Assembly: GCA_002747825.1 (NCBI GenBank)
Contig: PDQQ01000013.1
Location: 38,822-102,821, forward strand
Reading direction: 5' to 3'
DNA length: 64,000 nucleotides
Source of the DNA: Deltaproteobacteria bacterium
GTDB lineage: Bacteria > Desulfobacterota > Desulfobulbia > Desulfobulbales > Desulfocapsaceae
Shown: in pieces, positions 1-9,040 of the stretch
Position numbering within the stretch: the stretch's first letter is position 1
How the letters are laid out: each line of letters begins with the position of its first letter
Program-made: the position numbers and the translations under genes
Notes under the pieces: model-generated
Seen by the model: only the letters and a program-made list of their open reading frames with translations
Databases searched by the model: none
What the model was told of the DNA's origin: nothing

Positions 1-1104
1 GAGGTCAAGGAGGATTTTCTCTGGCCTGACGATGCAACCAACGAGCTGGCCAGAATCCTCAAGACCATAGGCCTGGGGGGCTGGACCCATCAAAGGCTGC
101 GGGCCCATCAGGAAAACTGGCATATGTTTGATCCAATTACCCTCGGGGGCAAGGGGCCAATGAAGGGCCAGTATTATGGTCTGCCCTGGCCGAGCTGGGA
201 CGAAAACCATCCAGGCAGCCCGGTGCTCTACGATATCGATACCCCTGTTGCTGGTGGTGGAATGGGATTCAGGAACCGCTTTGGTCTGGAACACGATGGT
301 GTCAGCCAGCTTGCCCGTGAGAGTGTAACCGTATCAGGCTCAAAGGTCGCAGGCGGCTATCCGGAAATCACCAGGGAAAACATCGAATCCGTTCTTGGCA
401 TAAGCCTTACAGAAGAGGAAAAGGCCAAAATGGGCAGCAACTGGAAGACCGACATCAGCGGCATCATCACACAAAAATGCCTTGAGGCCGGAGTCGCTCC
501 CTACGGTAACGCAAAGGCCCGGGTGGTCGTCTGGACATTTCCCGATCCGGTGCCAAAGCATCGAGAGCCTATCCACTCATCACGCCCTGATCTGGTGGTC
601 AAGTATCCGACCTACGAAGACCAGAAAAACAACTTCCGCGTCGACACCAAATACATCTCAGAACAGACAGCACAAGAGTGGGCAAAGGATTTCCCGACTA
701 TGCTTGTCACAATGCGGGTGGTCAACCTCAGTGGTGCCGGTATGCTTGAGAGGGTCTCAAAGTATCTCTCCCATATCACTCCCGAAATGTTTGCCAATAT
801 CCACCCGGATCTGGCACTCAAGTACGGCCTGCGTGACGGAGATATGATGTGGCTGCATGCACCACAGGGTACAAAGATCAAGGTCAAGGCCCAGTACAGC
901 TACAGCGTTACGCCGGACAGAATCGCGATGCCGTACAACTTTGCCGGTGTTATGCAGGGTGTTGACCTCAGTGACAGATATCCGGAAGGGACAAGACCTT
1001 ATGCGGTTGGAGAAAGTTTCAATACGATCACCAACTACGGATTTGATATCATAACGCAGATTCCCGAGTTCAACGCCGGTCTCTGTAGAATAGAGAAAGC
1101 ATAG
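1..1104 (+). CDS. fdhA: Formate dehydrogenase catalytic (alpha) subunit, C-terminal part
   Basis: Partial gene: the frame is open from base 1, so the start and the Fe-S and molybdopterin active-site domains lie left of the window; 367 residues are visible. The C-terminal third (around IHPDLALKYGLRDGD, MPYNFAGVMQG and the closing GLCRIEKA) matches the molybdopterin-dinucleotide-binding domain of membrane-bound FdhA/FdnG enzymes, and the tail resembles epsilonproteobacterial FdhA. The enzyme oxidises formate to CO2 on a molybdenum or tungsten bis-MGD cofactor and passes electrons to the FeS subunit encoded 10 bases downstream. In this family the active-site ligand is often selenocysteine; selB lies about 16 kb away, but the codon itself is outside the window. 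Other MopB-family oxidoreductases are possible from this domain alone; the fdhB-fdhC context favours formate dehydrogenase. Confidence 0.88.
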   Translation, partial: EVKEDFLWPDDATNELARILKTIGLGGWTHQRLRAHQENWHMFDPITLGGKGPMKGQYYGLPWPSWDENHPGSPVLYDIDTPVAGGGMGFRNRFGLEHDGVSQLARESVTVSGSKVAGGYPEITRENIESVLGISLTEEEKAKMGSNWKTDISGIITQKCLEAGVAPYGNAKARVVVWTFPDPVPKHREPIHSSRPDLVVKYPTYEDQKNNFRVDTKYISEQTAQEWAKDFPTMLVTMRVVNLSGAGMLERVSKYLSHITPEMFANIHPDLALKYGLRDGDMMWLHAPQGTKIKVKAQYSYSVTPDRIAMPYNFAGVMQGVDLSDRYPEGTRPYAVGESFNTITNYGFDIITQIPEFNAGLCRIEKA

Positions 1105-1114
1105 GGGGGTAATC

Positions 1115-1681
1115 ATGAGTTTCGAACAAGCTCGAATGAAGTTTTTCTGCGACAGCAATCGTTGCATTGAGTGTTTTGCCTGCAGCATTGGCTGTGCCGA
1201 AGCGCATGAGCTACCGGTTGGCATCAGCAGGCGAAAGGTGATTACGATGCATAAGGGCGTTGTCGGCAAAGAGTACTCAACATCCATTGCCTGTATGCAT
1301 TGTACCGATGCTCCCTGTGCGCAGGTTTGTCCTGTCGATTGCTTCTATATCCGTGAGGACGGAATTGTCCTGCACGACAAGAAAAAATGCATAGGCTGCG
1401 GTTACTGCCTGTACGCCTGCCCCTTTGGTGCGCCACAGTTTCCAAGGGACGGGGCTTTCGGGACCAAAGGCGCGATGGATAAATGCACAATGTGCGCCGG
1501 CGGTCCGGAAGAGACAAACAGCGAGGAAGAACGGCATCTGTACGGTCAAAACCGTATCGCAGAAGGACGGGTGCCCATATGCTCGGCTGTATGCGCAACC
1601 AAGGCCTTGCTGGTCGGTGATGCGGAAGAAGTGTCGACCATTTACCGTAAACGTGTCTCATCAAGAGGCAAAGGAGCATAA
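1115..1681 (+). CDS. fdhB: Formate dehydrogenase iron-sulfur (beta) subunit
   Basis: A 188-residue ferredoxin-like electron-transfer subunit that would carry electrons from FdhA to the cytochrome b subunit. Four cysteine clusters are visible: CIECFACSIGC near residue 14, CMHCTDAPCAQVC near 63, CIGCGYCLYAC near 92, and CTMC near 120 with later C residues, consistent with four 4Fe-4S clusters as in FdnH/FdhB. It is shorter than E. coli FdnH (about 290) because it lacks the C-terminal membrane anchor, like the Wolinella-type FdhB of about 200 residues. A GGGGGG run 6 bases before the ATG acts as ribosome-binding site. It sits between fdhA (10 bases) and fdhC (7 bases), so the three are an operon. 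Confidence 0.92.
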   Translation: MSFEQARMKFFCDSNRCIECFACSIGCAEAHELPVGISRRKVITMHKGVVGKEYSTSIACMHCTDAPCAQVCPVDCFYIREDGIVLHDKKKCIGCGYCLYACPFGAPQFPRDGAFGTKGAMDKCTMCAGGPEETNSEEERHLYGQNRIAEGRVPICSAVCATKALLVGDAEEVSTIYRKRVSSRGKGA

Positions 1682-1688
1682 TCAAGTG

Positions 1689-2588
1689 ATGAAAAAAACA
1701 GCATTTTTTATCATCACTTCTCTTTTTCTGGTGTCAGCTGCCCTGGCAGCTGACAGCCAGATATGGGGAGAGATGATGATCCCCAATATTCTTGACTACG
1801 GCAAAGAAGGTTCTCTCGACCTGGGCCCCCTGTTCACCCTGCTGCAAGGTACCTACTTTCGCTGGGTGTTTCTTGCCATAACGGTTGGAGTTCCGACTAT
1901 CTTTCTTGTACATTACCTGGTCTGGGGGCCAAAGGTTTTCTCCCATGGCGGAGACAAGATTTACATTTTCAGCCTGTTTCAACGGATTGTACATCTCCTG
2001 GCTGTCATATCCTTTCTCGTTCTTGTACCAACAGGACTGATGATGGTTTTCGGCAGATACCTCGGAGGTGGAACCCCGGTCTATCTTGCGCGAAATCTCC
2101 ATGCCATGGCTACTGTGGTCTTTTTTATTGCTGTTTTTCCTATGTTTCTCTGCTGGTGCCTCGATATGCTTCCCTCCACCGATGATATCAAATGGGTATT
2201 TATTCTCGGAGGCTACCTCAGCAAGAAGAAACGGGAGATACCGGCAGGGAAGTTCAACGCGGGACAAAAGATGTGGTTCTGGGTGGCAACCCTTGGGGGG
2301 ATGGTGATGATTGCCACAGGTCTGATGATGTACTTTCAGGATTTCAATCTTGGCATTGCCCGGACACTTGGTTTGTCACAGATAGACCTGTTACGTGGTG
2401 CAGCCATTGTGCATAATGTGCTTGCAGCACTCATTACAGCCTTCTTTTTTACCCATGCATATATGTCCCTTTTTGCCATTAAGGGTGCAATTCACAGCAT
2501 CATTACAGGCTATAAGGAGGAAGAAGAGGTAAAATATCTGCATAGCTCTTACTACAAAAAGCTTCAACAGCAACGGGCAAAATCATAA
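1689..2588 (+). CDS. fdhC: Formate dehydrogenase cytochrome b (gamma) subunit
   Basis: A 299-residue integral membrane diheme cytochrome b that would pass formate electrons to the quinone pool. It opens with a signal-like hydrophobic stretch ending in SAALAA, followed by about four transmembrane segments. Histidines suited to heme b ligation appear in FQRIVHLL, ARNLHAMATV, VHNVLAAL and FFFTHAYM, the pattern of the FdnI/FdhC family. The start chosen is ATG 1689, 7 bases after the fdhB stop; an in-frame GTG one codon upstream has equal or better spacing to the AAGGAG at 1671 and cannot be excluded. The open frame extends further upstream inside fdhB, but that part is a shadow of the beta subunit. 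Confidence 0.9.
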   Translation: MKKTAFFIITSLFLVSAALAADSQIWGEMMIPNILDYGKEGSLDLGPLFTLLQGTYFRWVFLAITVGVPTIFLVHYLVWGPKVFSHGGDKIYIFSLFQRIVHLLAVISFLVLVPTGLMMVFGRYLGGGTPVYLARNLHAMATVVFFIAVFPMFLCWCLDMLPSTDDIKWVFILGGYLSKKKREIPAGKFNAGQKMWFWVATLGGMVMIATGLMMYFQDFNLGIARTLGLSQIDLLRGAAIVHNVLAALITAFFFTHAYMSLFAIKGAIHSIITGYKEEEEVKYLHSSYYKKLQQQRAKS

Positions 2589-3158
2589 GCAACAGCAGGC
2601 GAAACCATCCTGAACGAAAAACTGGCTTTGCTCCAGCTGCAGCCCCTTGAAACGTTGCAGTTTTCACTGTGGCCAACGCAGCCTGTTTTTCGTAATGGTC
2701 TTCCGCAAACACGAATATCCCCCACAGAGAAAGGTTCACCCGCAGATCCGGTGAACAAGAAGCACTCTCTGTGGGGTTTTTGAGAGGTAACAAAGAAAAC
2801 TCCTCTGCGGGTCGGCGATTTTTCGGTGAGCCTCCGTTACAAGGCATTCCATGTAGTACACGCCTTGTGCCTTGACTTGCGAAAAACTCTGCCCATCAGA
2901 AATGCTAACCTGGATATTTCATAAACATTGTGTCAATTTTTTAAACATTGCCGATATTCTAATATACGACATCGAGAACATTACAGTTTTACAATATCCA
3001 GAGTGTTCACCAAAGGTCAGTCCATGCGGCACCATCTTCTTTGCGTATTTTTGCAGTAAATAGAGTTTACTATTACCTAATGCAAAAAACTTCGAACCTG
3101 ACACCGCCTGAACTGATGAAATATCCGGGCTAAACCTCACTTTTCTTCGCTGAGCAGG
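2589..3158. other. Intergenic region after fdhABC
   Basis: About 570 bases without a convincing gene between fdhC and the convergent zinc-ribbon gene. It holds the fdh terminator (listed separately). The second half (about 2880-3100) is AT-rich; short open frames on both strands there show no recognisable motif or ribosome-binding site. Confidence 0.5.
2720..2781 (+). terminator. Nested rho-independent terminator of fdhABC
   Basis: An 11-bp perfect outer stem (CCCCACAGAGA at 2720-2730 with TCTCTGTGGGG at 2766-2776) is followed at once by TTTTT. Inside its loop is a second perfect 7-bp hairpin, GTTCACC at 2734-2740 with GGTGAAC at 2750-2756. It lies 131 bases after the fdhC stop, so the operon transcript would carry a long 3' tail. 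Confidence 0.85.
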
Positions 3159-4049
3159 TTATTCCTCTGAGACAGGCTCCTTCTGCAAAGAATCAGATGA
3201 ATCGAGGATATCGTCTTCCTTTTTCTTTTTACTGTTGCGGCGAAAAAGGCGGGCAAAAAACCCCCTCTTTCGGGTTTGTTTCTCGTTTGACAAGACCTCT
3301 GAAGAGATGGCTTGACAATCTGCACAAAGCCCCCCGCCATCGGCAGCCTCTTCTTTGCCATCCAGACTGCAACCGCAGATGGAACAGACCGCCGGAGAGC
3401 CGTGGTCTTTCTCACCCGCAGGTTCCGATTCAAAAACGACATCTTCTCCCCCGACCTCAAAGACATCCTCATCACCACCCTTCTCAGGAATGCCCTCGAC
3501 CTCACTCAGCAGAGAGGTAACATCGGCGATACTTCCATCTGCAGGGGAAGGATCTTCTGCTCCAACCTCGTCATCAGAAAGCTCCAGAGAAGAAACGACC
3601 TTTTCTTGACCCTCAGCAAGTCCGGAGGTTGTTCTCTGCTCCTCGACCTCGAGAAAATACTCGGTAAAAGATTCGGAAGAGAGAGCAGCATCTTCTTCAC
3701 TATCCAGAGCCAGACCAGCGACAACGGGCTTTTGTTCTGATCCTGCCGACGAAACGGCGAAAAGAATTTCTTTTTGTGAAGAATCCTCAAGCACACTCTC
3801 ATCAAGGGCAAACTTTTTGTCACAGTCGGGACACACTATTTTCTTTTGATACAGTGTGTTCTCAGCAGTTCCTCTCAGGCTGCAGTGTGGACAAACTATC
3901 CGAACGAAAGCTCCCTGATCATTGTCGGGGATAACACTGCATTCTGCGATAAATCGCCCCTCACAATCCGGACAGGAAACCTTTGAATTAAAGAGAGAAT
4001 CCTCTGCAACCCCTTCAAGCCCGCAGTAAGGGCAAAATAGCCTCATCAT
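3159..4049 (-). CDS. Zinc-ribbon protein with long acidic linker
   Basis: A 296-residue protein with no function I can name. It carries three CxxC/CxxC zinc-ribbon modules: CPYC...CPDC at residues 6-31, CPHC...CPDC at 53-78, and CSIC...CADC near 222-244. The first two are near-repeats of the MJ0042 type often found at the N-terminus of deltaproteobacterial regulatory or secretion-linked proteins. Between ribbons two and three is about 140 residues of low-complexity Asp/Glu/Ser-rich sequence, and the end is strongly basic (FRRNSKKKKE) before an acidic tail. A GGAGA lies just before the ATG pair; the first ATG is used. It converges on fdhC and is divergent from copA. A DNA- or protein-binding scaffold is a guess. 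Confidence 0.7.
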   Translation of the reverse strand: MMRLFCPYCGLEGVAEDSLFNSKVSCPDCEGRFIAECSVIPDNDQGAFVRIVCPHCSLRGTAENTLYQKKIVCPDCDKKFALDESVLEDSSQKEILFAVSSAGSEQKPVVAGLALDSEEDAALSSESFTEYFLEVEEQRTTSGLAEGQEKVVSSLELSDDEVGAEDPSPADGSIADVTSLLSEVEGIPEKGGDEDVFEVGGEDVVFESEPAGEKDHGSPAVCSICGCSLDGKEEAADGGGLCADCQAISSEVLSNEKQTRKRGFFARLFRRNSKKKKEDDILDSSDSLQKEPVSEE

Positions 4050-4410
4050 AAGTCTCCGAATATTAATTGTTCTTTATTTGTAACGATTCATAAGGTGCAA
4101 AACAGATAACCGCAGACATCTCGGCCGGATCTTTAGAGGTAATTGTACCCTCTCACAGCCACTTCAACAAATAAATTATGTAAAAAACGTAGAGAATTTC
4201 TCAGATAGGAAAATCTTGTCCAGATTCAGCACAGAAAAACCAGAACTTCGTTACGATAAACAATGGACCTCCTTCCCCGTATTTTACATGCCTTCCCCAA
4301 CCATTCCAACCAGAGATCCTGACCTTTTTCAATTAAGGCTTCCCATACAAAAACAATTTTTGTAGAAAAAGAGATTGCAAACTGGCCCAATGGGCTTGTC
4401 CCGAGTAAAA
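4050..4410. other. Divergent intergenic region before copA
   Basis: About 360 AT-rich bases between the leftward zinc-ribbon gene and the rightward copper ATPase; it must hold promoters for both, but I could not fix a convincing -35/-10 pair. No CueR- or CopY-like palindrome was evident by eye. Open frames on the minus strand here are short and motif-free. Confidence 0.4.
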
Positions 4411-6720
4411 ATGACCAACAGGCCCTCATCAAACAAAAAAACCATGGATAAGAGAGTACAGTTTGACATAGGCGGTATGCACTGTGCCGCCTGCTCAGCG
4501 CGTATAGAAAAGGTTATCAACAATCTCTCTGGCATAACAACCTGCTCTGTCAACCTCGCCACCCAAAAGGCAGATATCCGCTTTGACCCCAAAGCCCTAG
4601 GTTCAGAGGAGATCAGAGCAGGCATAGAAAAACTGGGCTTTACCGCGGTACCGGTTCAACAACACAGAACCACCCAAAAACAGTCGGAACAACAGCATCT
4701 GGAGGCAATACGGCATCGGCTCATCCCGCTGGCCATCCTTTCGAGCAGTATTCTTCTGATCTCTATGGGGCCGATGCTCGGTCTCCCGTTTCCCCGGATT
4801 CTGTCTCCGGATACATCTCCTCTCTACCATGCCCTTCTCCAGTTTGTATTGATCCTTCCAGTTCTCTACCTTGGACGGAACTTCTATCTCAGTGGCATAC
4901 CAGCTCTCGTCCGCGGCCTTCCCAACATGGACAGCCTGATTGCCATTGGTACAGGAGCTGCGGTGGTCTACTCCACCTGGAACCTGCTGGAAATCGCCTT
5001 TGGCATAGACCCTGTTGCCAAGGCACATGACCTCTATTTTGAATCTGCCGCCGTACTGATTGCCCTTATCTCGCTTGGCAAATATCTCGAAATGCGTTCA
5101 AAGGTGCGCACCGGAGATGCAATTACAGCCCTGATGCGACTCGCCCCGGCTCAGGCCACCGTTCTTGACAGCAATGGAGGGCAAAGACAGGTCGCCGTCG
5201 AGGCGCTCTGCGTCGGAGATACAATCCTTTTACGACCCGGCGAGCGGGTTCCGGTAGATGGCACCGTCGTAGAAGGCAACTCGAGTGTCGATCAATCGAT
5301 GCTTACCGGGGAAAGTCTGCCTGTGGTAAAGACCAAAGGCAGTCTTCTTTACAGCGGGACACTCAACACCACAGGCACGCTGCATTTTTCCGCCACCAGG
5401 GTTGGCGAAAAGACCACACTTGCCCGCATCATTGCCCTCGTTGAAGAAGCACAGGGCAGTAAGGCGCCGATTGCCCGTTTCGCCGACCGGGTCAGTCTCT
5501 ACTTTGTCCCTGTCGTTATCGCAATTGCAGTGCTGGCCGGGCTCAGCTGGTTTTTCCTTGGCGAAGCCGGACTCAGCTATGCCGTACGCATCTTTATCGC
5601 CGTCATGGTTATTGCCTGTCCCTGCGCTATGGGGTTGGCCACCCCGACCTCAATTATGGTCGGAACAGGCAGAGGCGCCCAACTCGGAATCCTGATCAAG
5701 ACCGGAGAGATTCTTGAAAGAGCCCAGGCCACAGACTGTATTGTCTTTGACAAAACAGGTACCCTGACCATTGGTAAACCAGAGGTTACCGACATTGTCT
5801 CTGCCAATGACTGGCCGGAAACAAGGATACTCAGTCTGGCCGCATCGCTGGAACAGGCCTCGGAACACCCCCTTGCCAGCGCAATAGTCCATGCTGCAAA
5901 AAAACGAAAATGTCAACAGTACCGTATCGAAGATTTTACAGCCTTGCCCGGCTCCGGAGTGCAGGCCAGAGTAGAATTTCTCGGAGAGGCCTGCAGAATT
6001 TTTCTTGGCAATGCAGCCTTTATCAGCGGCCATCTCGAAAAACCTCTTCTCCAGGACATTGAAACCAGGGCGCAGGAGTTGGCATCGGCGGGCAAAACCG
6101 TTCTCTATCTTGCGACAAAAGGTGCTCTGGCTGGCCTGATTGCCGTTGCCGATCCACTGAAAACAGAGGCCCAAGAGGTCATAGGCCAGCTTACCGGCCA
6201 AGGACTCAGGGTCGTCATGTTGACCGGCGACACCCCCAAAACCGCCGAAGCTGTTGCTGCAGCGGCCGGAATACGCGATGTTATTGCAGGAGTACTGCCG
6301 GCGGAAAAGGCAGAAAAAGTGCAGGAACTCCAAAAAAACGGCCATACGGTGGCAATGGTCGGTGATGGAATCAACGATGCGCCGGCTCTGGCCTGTGCAG
6401 ACGTGGGTATCGCAATGGGTAGCGGTATAGATGTGGCGATGGAATCGGCAGATATTGTGCTGATGAACAACCATCTGGAGGGTATTATACATGCCCTGGC
6501 ACTGAGTCGTGCAACCATGAAAAATATCCGCCAGAACCTGTTTTGGGCCTTTGCCTACAACGTTGTCGGTATTCCTGTGGCAGCCGGCGTTCTGGTTATA
6601 TTCGGTGGCCCGGCCCTCAACCCGATGCTCGGAGGAGCGGCCATGGCGATGAGCTCTGTCTCGGTGGTCACCAATGCCCTGCGCCTGCGACATTTTTCAC
6701 CGAAACAGAAAGGCCCTTGA
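4411..6720 (+). CDS. copA: Copper-type P1B ATPase
   Basis: A 769-residue heavy-metal pump that would export Cu(I) across the inner membrane using ATP. One N-terminal HMA domain carries the metal site GMHCAACS (Cys25, Cys28). Downstream are the actuator loop LTGES, the transmembrane metal site CPC (403-405), the phosphorylation motif DKTG (Asp447), the nucleotide-domain SEHPLASAI, and the hinge GDGINDAPALA. The last membrane helices contain YN and MAMSS, as in the Cu(I) P1B-1 subgroup. ATG 4411 is chosen (weak CGAG upstream); in-frame TTG 4375, ATG 4390 and ATG 4444 are alternatives, the last beginning just before the HMA domain. No chaperone or regulator gene lies beside it. Confidence 0.9.
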   Translation: MTNRPSSNKKTMDKRVQFDIGGMHCAACSARIEKVINNLSGITTCSVNLATQKADIRFDPKALGSEEIRAGIEKLGFTAVPVQQHRTTQKQSEQQHLEAIRHRLIPLAILSSSILLISMGPMLGLPFPRILSPDTSPLYHALLQFVLILPVLYLGRNFYLSGIPALVRGLPNMDSLIAIGTGAAVVYSTWNLLEIAFGIDPVAKAHDLYFESAAVLIALISLGKYLEMRSKVRTGDAITALMRLAPAQATVLDSNGGQRQVAVEALCVGDTILLRPGERVPVDGTVVEGNSSVDQSMLTGESLPVVKTKGSLLYSGTLNTTGTLHFSATRVGEKTTLARIIALVEEAQGSKAPIARFADRVSLYFVPVVIAIAVLAGLSWFFLGEAGLSYAVRIFIAVMVIACPCAMGLATPTSIMVGTGRGAQLGILIKTGEILERAQATDCIVFDKTGTLTIGKPEVTDIVSANDWPETRILSLAASLEQASEHPLASAIVHAAKKRKCQQYRIEDFTALPGSGVQARVEFLGEACRIFLGNAAFISGHLEKPLLQDIETRAQELASAGKTVLYLATKGALAGLIAVADPLKTEAQEVIGQLTGQGLRVVMLTGDTPKTAEAVAAAAGIRDVIAGVLPAEKAEKVQELQKNGHTVAMVGDGINDAPALACADVGIAMGSGIDVAMESADIVLMNNHLEGIIHALALSRATMKNIRQNLFWAFAYNVVGIPVAAGVLVIFGGPALNPMLGGAAMAMSSVSVVTNALRLRHFSPKQKGP

Positions 6721-7030
6721 AACGGTTGCTAGCCGGCGTGGAAAACTGACTGCATCTTTTGACAATTTTTGTTATATTTTTCAGTCTGGTTGACATATTT
6801 TTTTCAGGGCAGAGGCTTTGCACAGGTCGAAAGAGGTTGCGGTCTGACATCTGTTTTTTCAGAAGGCAACGAACCGGCAGGGCTGGAGCAGATAGCCACA
6901 ACGAAGACAGAGCTCGGAACTTCGACACCCCGATTCTCTGTCTCTGAGCCGAGTTTCATTAAACGTACGACACCATTCGCGCTGCCCCCTCCAGACGGTC
7001 GGCCTTTCTCCTTAGCCAAGGGTGTATTCC
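6721..7030. other. Intergenic region copA-fbp
   Basis: About 310 bases with no supported gene. Two TTGACA hexamers (6759 and 6788) lie in an AT-rich stretch, but neither has a good -10 hexamer at 16-18 bases, so no promoter is called. Confidence 0.35.
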
Positions 7031-8878
7031 ATGTCAGAGACATCAAAAAATACGATCAAGCAACCGGTCGACAACACACGGTCCGTGGGTGAAATTGACA
7101 GGCTGGCCGGACAGCTTCTGGAGATTGACCTGGAGCTCGACTCGAATATACCGACGACCATGTGGATCAGTGACTTACACGGTGAAGGCGACCGTTTCAA
7201 GTCCATCTTAAGGGGCCGATTTGGCATGCTCTACCAGACCTGCAAGGAGGCCCTGCCCAAGACATTCAGCGCCGAAAAACTACAGTATCTGACCAGAATC
7301 ATCCGTAAGAATGCCTATCTCTACGATGATTCTGTCAAAATGGACAGGCAGGATGTCATCCTTTGCCTGGTTTCTGTCCTGCGCTACAAACTGACCAACG
7401 TCCGCAGGGAGCGGCATCAAACCTACCGGGGTGAATTTCAAGACGTTATTCAACGTCTTCTCTCCGGCTTACCGGTTCCGGACCCCATTTTTGAGGAACA
7501 GATCGTCTCAGACAGGCTGATAAACCATCTCAGCCTCTCTATCCGGCGGACACTGCTTGACCGAATTCAGGTTCTCGGCGACGTTTTTGACCGCGGCGAA
7601 CAACCCGACAAGATCCTGCGGATCCTTTTTTCACACCATTACCGCAGCGGGGTGGATTACGTCTTCGGCAATCATGATATTCTCTGGATGGGTGCTGCGG
7701 CTGGTTGCAAATCACTGGTTGCCGAGGCCCTGCGTATTACCTGCCGTTATGACCATTTTTCCTTTCTCGAGCGCATGGGTTTTGATACCACGAAACTGGC
7801 CGACTTTGCCATCGCCACCTATCCTTCGGAAAAAGTCACCGGAAACTTCAAGGCAAAAACCGCCAAGGGACGCTCTATGGAAAAGGCCCTGGCGATAATC
7901 CAGTTCAAACTTGAAGAAAAGACCATCCTCGACTTTCCGGAATACCAGATGTCATCAAGACTCTGGCTTGACAGACTATCAAAAATGCTCAGGGAAAACG
8001 ACACATCAGCTCTGAACGACAACCATTTTCCAACCATCGACCTGGACAATCCAGCGGCCTTGAGCCCTAAAGAATCTGCACTGATCGACGATTTAACCGG
8101 GCAGTTTACCGGCAACCGTAAGTTGATGCGCCTGCTTGGCTATCTCTACAGCGAGGGGAAAACCTACCATATCCAGAATAATTTCCTCAACATCCACGCC
8201 CTGGTACCATCCACTGCCGAAGGCGACTTCGAGGAATTTCTCGGACATAAGGGCCGCGCCCTGCTGGATGTTATCCAGAAGACCATTGAAGAGGTTGGAC
8301 AAAATTATATCAATAAAAGGCCCCAGAAGCCGGAAGATCAGGCCCTGTTTTTTTATCTCTGGTGTGGCCCTAAATCACCCTTTTTCGGCAAACACGCGAT
8401 GAAGACCTTTGAGAGGTATTTCCTTCTCGACAAGGCGACACACAAGGAGCGGACCCTGTTCTGGAAGGATAACCTGCAGACAGACCAGTTTAAGAAAAAG
8501 ATGCAGAAAGAATTTGGCGTGCAAAGGGTCATCTTTGGCCATACCCCGGTCGACTACCGGAAAGGCCTGCAAATGGCCAGCGAAGACGGCGTGGCAATAA
8601 ATGTTGATGGCGGTTTCGCAGCGGCCTACTATAACAGGGGGCATTCACTGGTACACACCCCCCACCAGCTCTATGGCATCATCCTGCCGACCCCGGAAGA
8701 GATTGAGGAGGCGGCGCAAAAACTGGAGTCTGCACCCCTTGATATTGAACTTATTGATGAGTTCCGAGAACCGATAAAGATACGAGACACCATCGCCGGC
8801 AAAAAGCTGCTTGCCCTGCGCAGTAATATTCTGCAACAACTGCGGGCCTGCACTACAGAATCCGACGGGGAGGTTTGA
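7031..8878 (+). CDS. fbp: Fructose-1,6-bisphosphatase, class III
   Basis: A 615-residue enzyme of the class III FBPase family, typical of Firmicutes and Bacteroidota and larger than classes I and II. It hydrolyses fructose-1,6-bisphosphate to fructose-6-phosphate in gluconeogenesis. The calcineurin-like metal motifs are visible: SDLHGEGD (Asp48, His50), [11 protein letters not shown] and [10 protein letters not shown] around residues 180-215, and FGHTP and INVDGGFA towards the C-terminus. ATG 7031 is chosen, with AAGGG at the right distance; an in-frame GTG at 7022 has worse spacing. The next gene encodes a class II (GlpX-type) FBPase homologue, an unusual pairing. Confidence 0.9.
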   Translation: MSETSKNTIKQPVDNTRSVGEIDRLAGQLLEIDLELDSNIPTTMWISDLHGEGDRFKSILRGRFGMLYQTCKEALPKTFSAEKLQYLTRIIRKNAYLYDDSVKMDRQDVILCLVSVLRYKLTNVRRERHQTYRGEFQDVIQRLLSGLPVPDPIFEEQIVSDRLINHLSLSIRRTLLDRIQVLGDVFDRGEQPDKILRILFSHHYRSGVDYVFGNHDILWMGAAAGCKSLVAEALRITCRYDHFSFLERMGFDTTKLADFAIATYPSEKVTGNFKAKTAKGRSMEKALAIIQFKLEEKTILDFPEYQMSSRLWLDRLSKMLRENDTSALNDNHFPTIDLDNPAALSPKESALIDDLTGQFTGNRKLMRLLGYLYSEGKTYHIQNNFLNIHALVPSTAEGDFEEFLGHKGRALLDVIQKTIEEVGQNYINKRPQKPEDQALFFYLWCGPKSPFFGKHAMKTFERYFLLDKATHKERTLFWKDNLQTDQFKKKMQKEFGVQRVIFGHTPVDYRKGLQMASEDGVAINVDGGFAAAYYNRGHSLVHTPHQLYGIILPTPEEIEEAAQKLESAPLDIELIDEFREPIKIRDTIAGKKLLALRSNILQQLRACTTESDGEV

Positions 8879-9040
8879 GCTTCTGGATTTTTAAAAAATC
8901 AAGATATATTGAAAATTTAAATATATTTCCAAGGAAGCACTTTGCCAATATCTCTGCAGCCCACACAAGCACTGATGGTTTCGTAAACAGTTATCGCTTG
9001 TCCCTGGCTGGGCTCACCAATAAAAAAAGTTACGCGACCT

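Noticed and set aside
124..1104. Reading the FdhA frame as a complete gene starting at ATG 124
   Set aside because: The frame is open without a stop from base 1 and only the C-terminal domain of a much larger enzyme is present.
5650..6693. Long minus-strand frame (347 codons) opposite copA
   Set aside because: Composition and motifs are those of an antisense shadow; copA motifs on the plus strand are complete.
6755..6815. Promoter at two TTGACA hexamers before fbp
   Set aside because: Neither has a fitting -10 hexamer at 16-18 bases.
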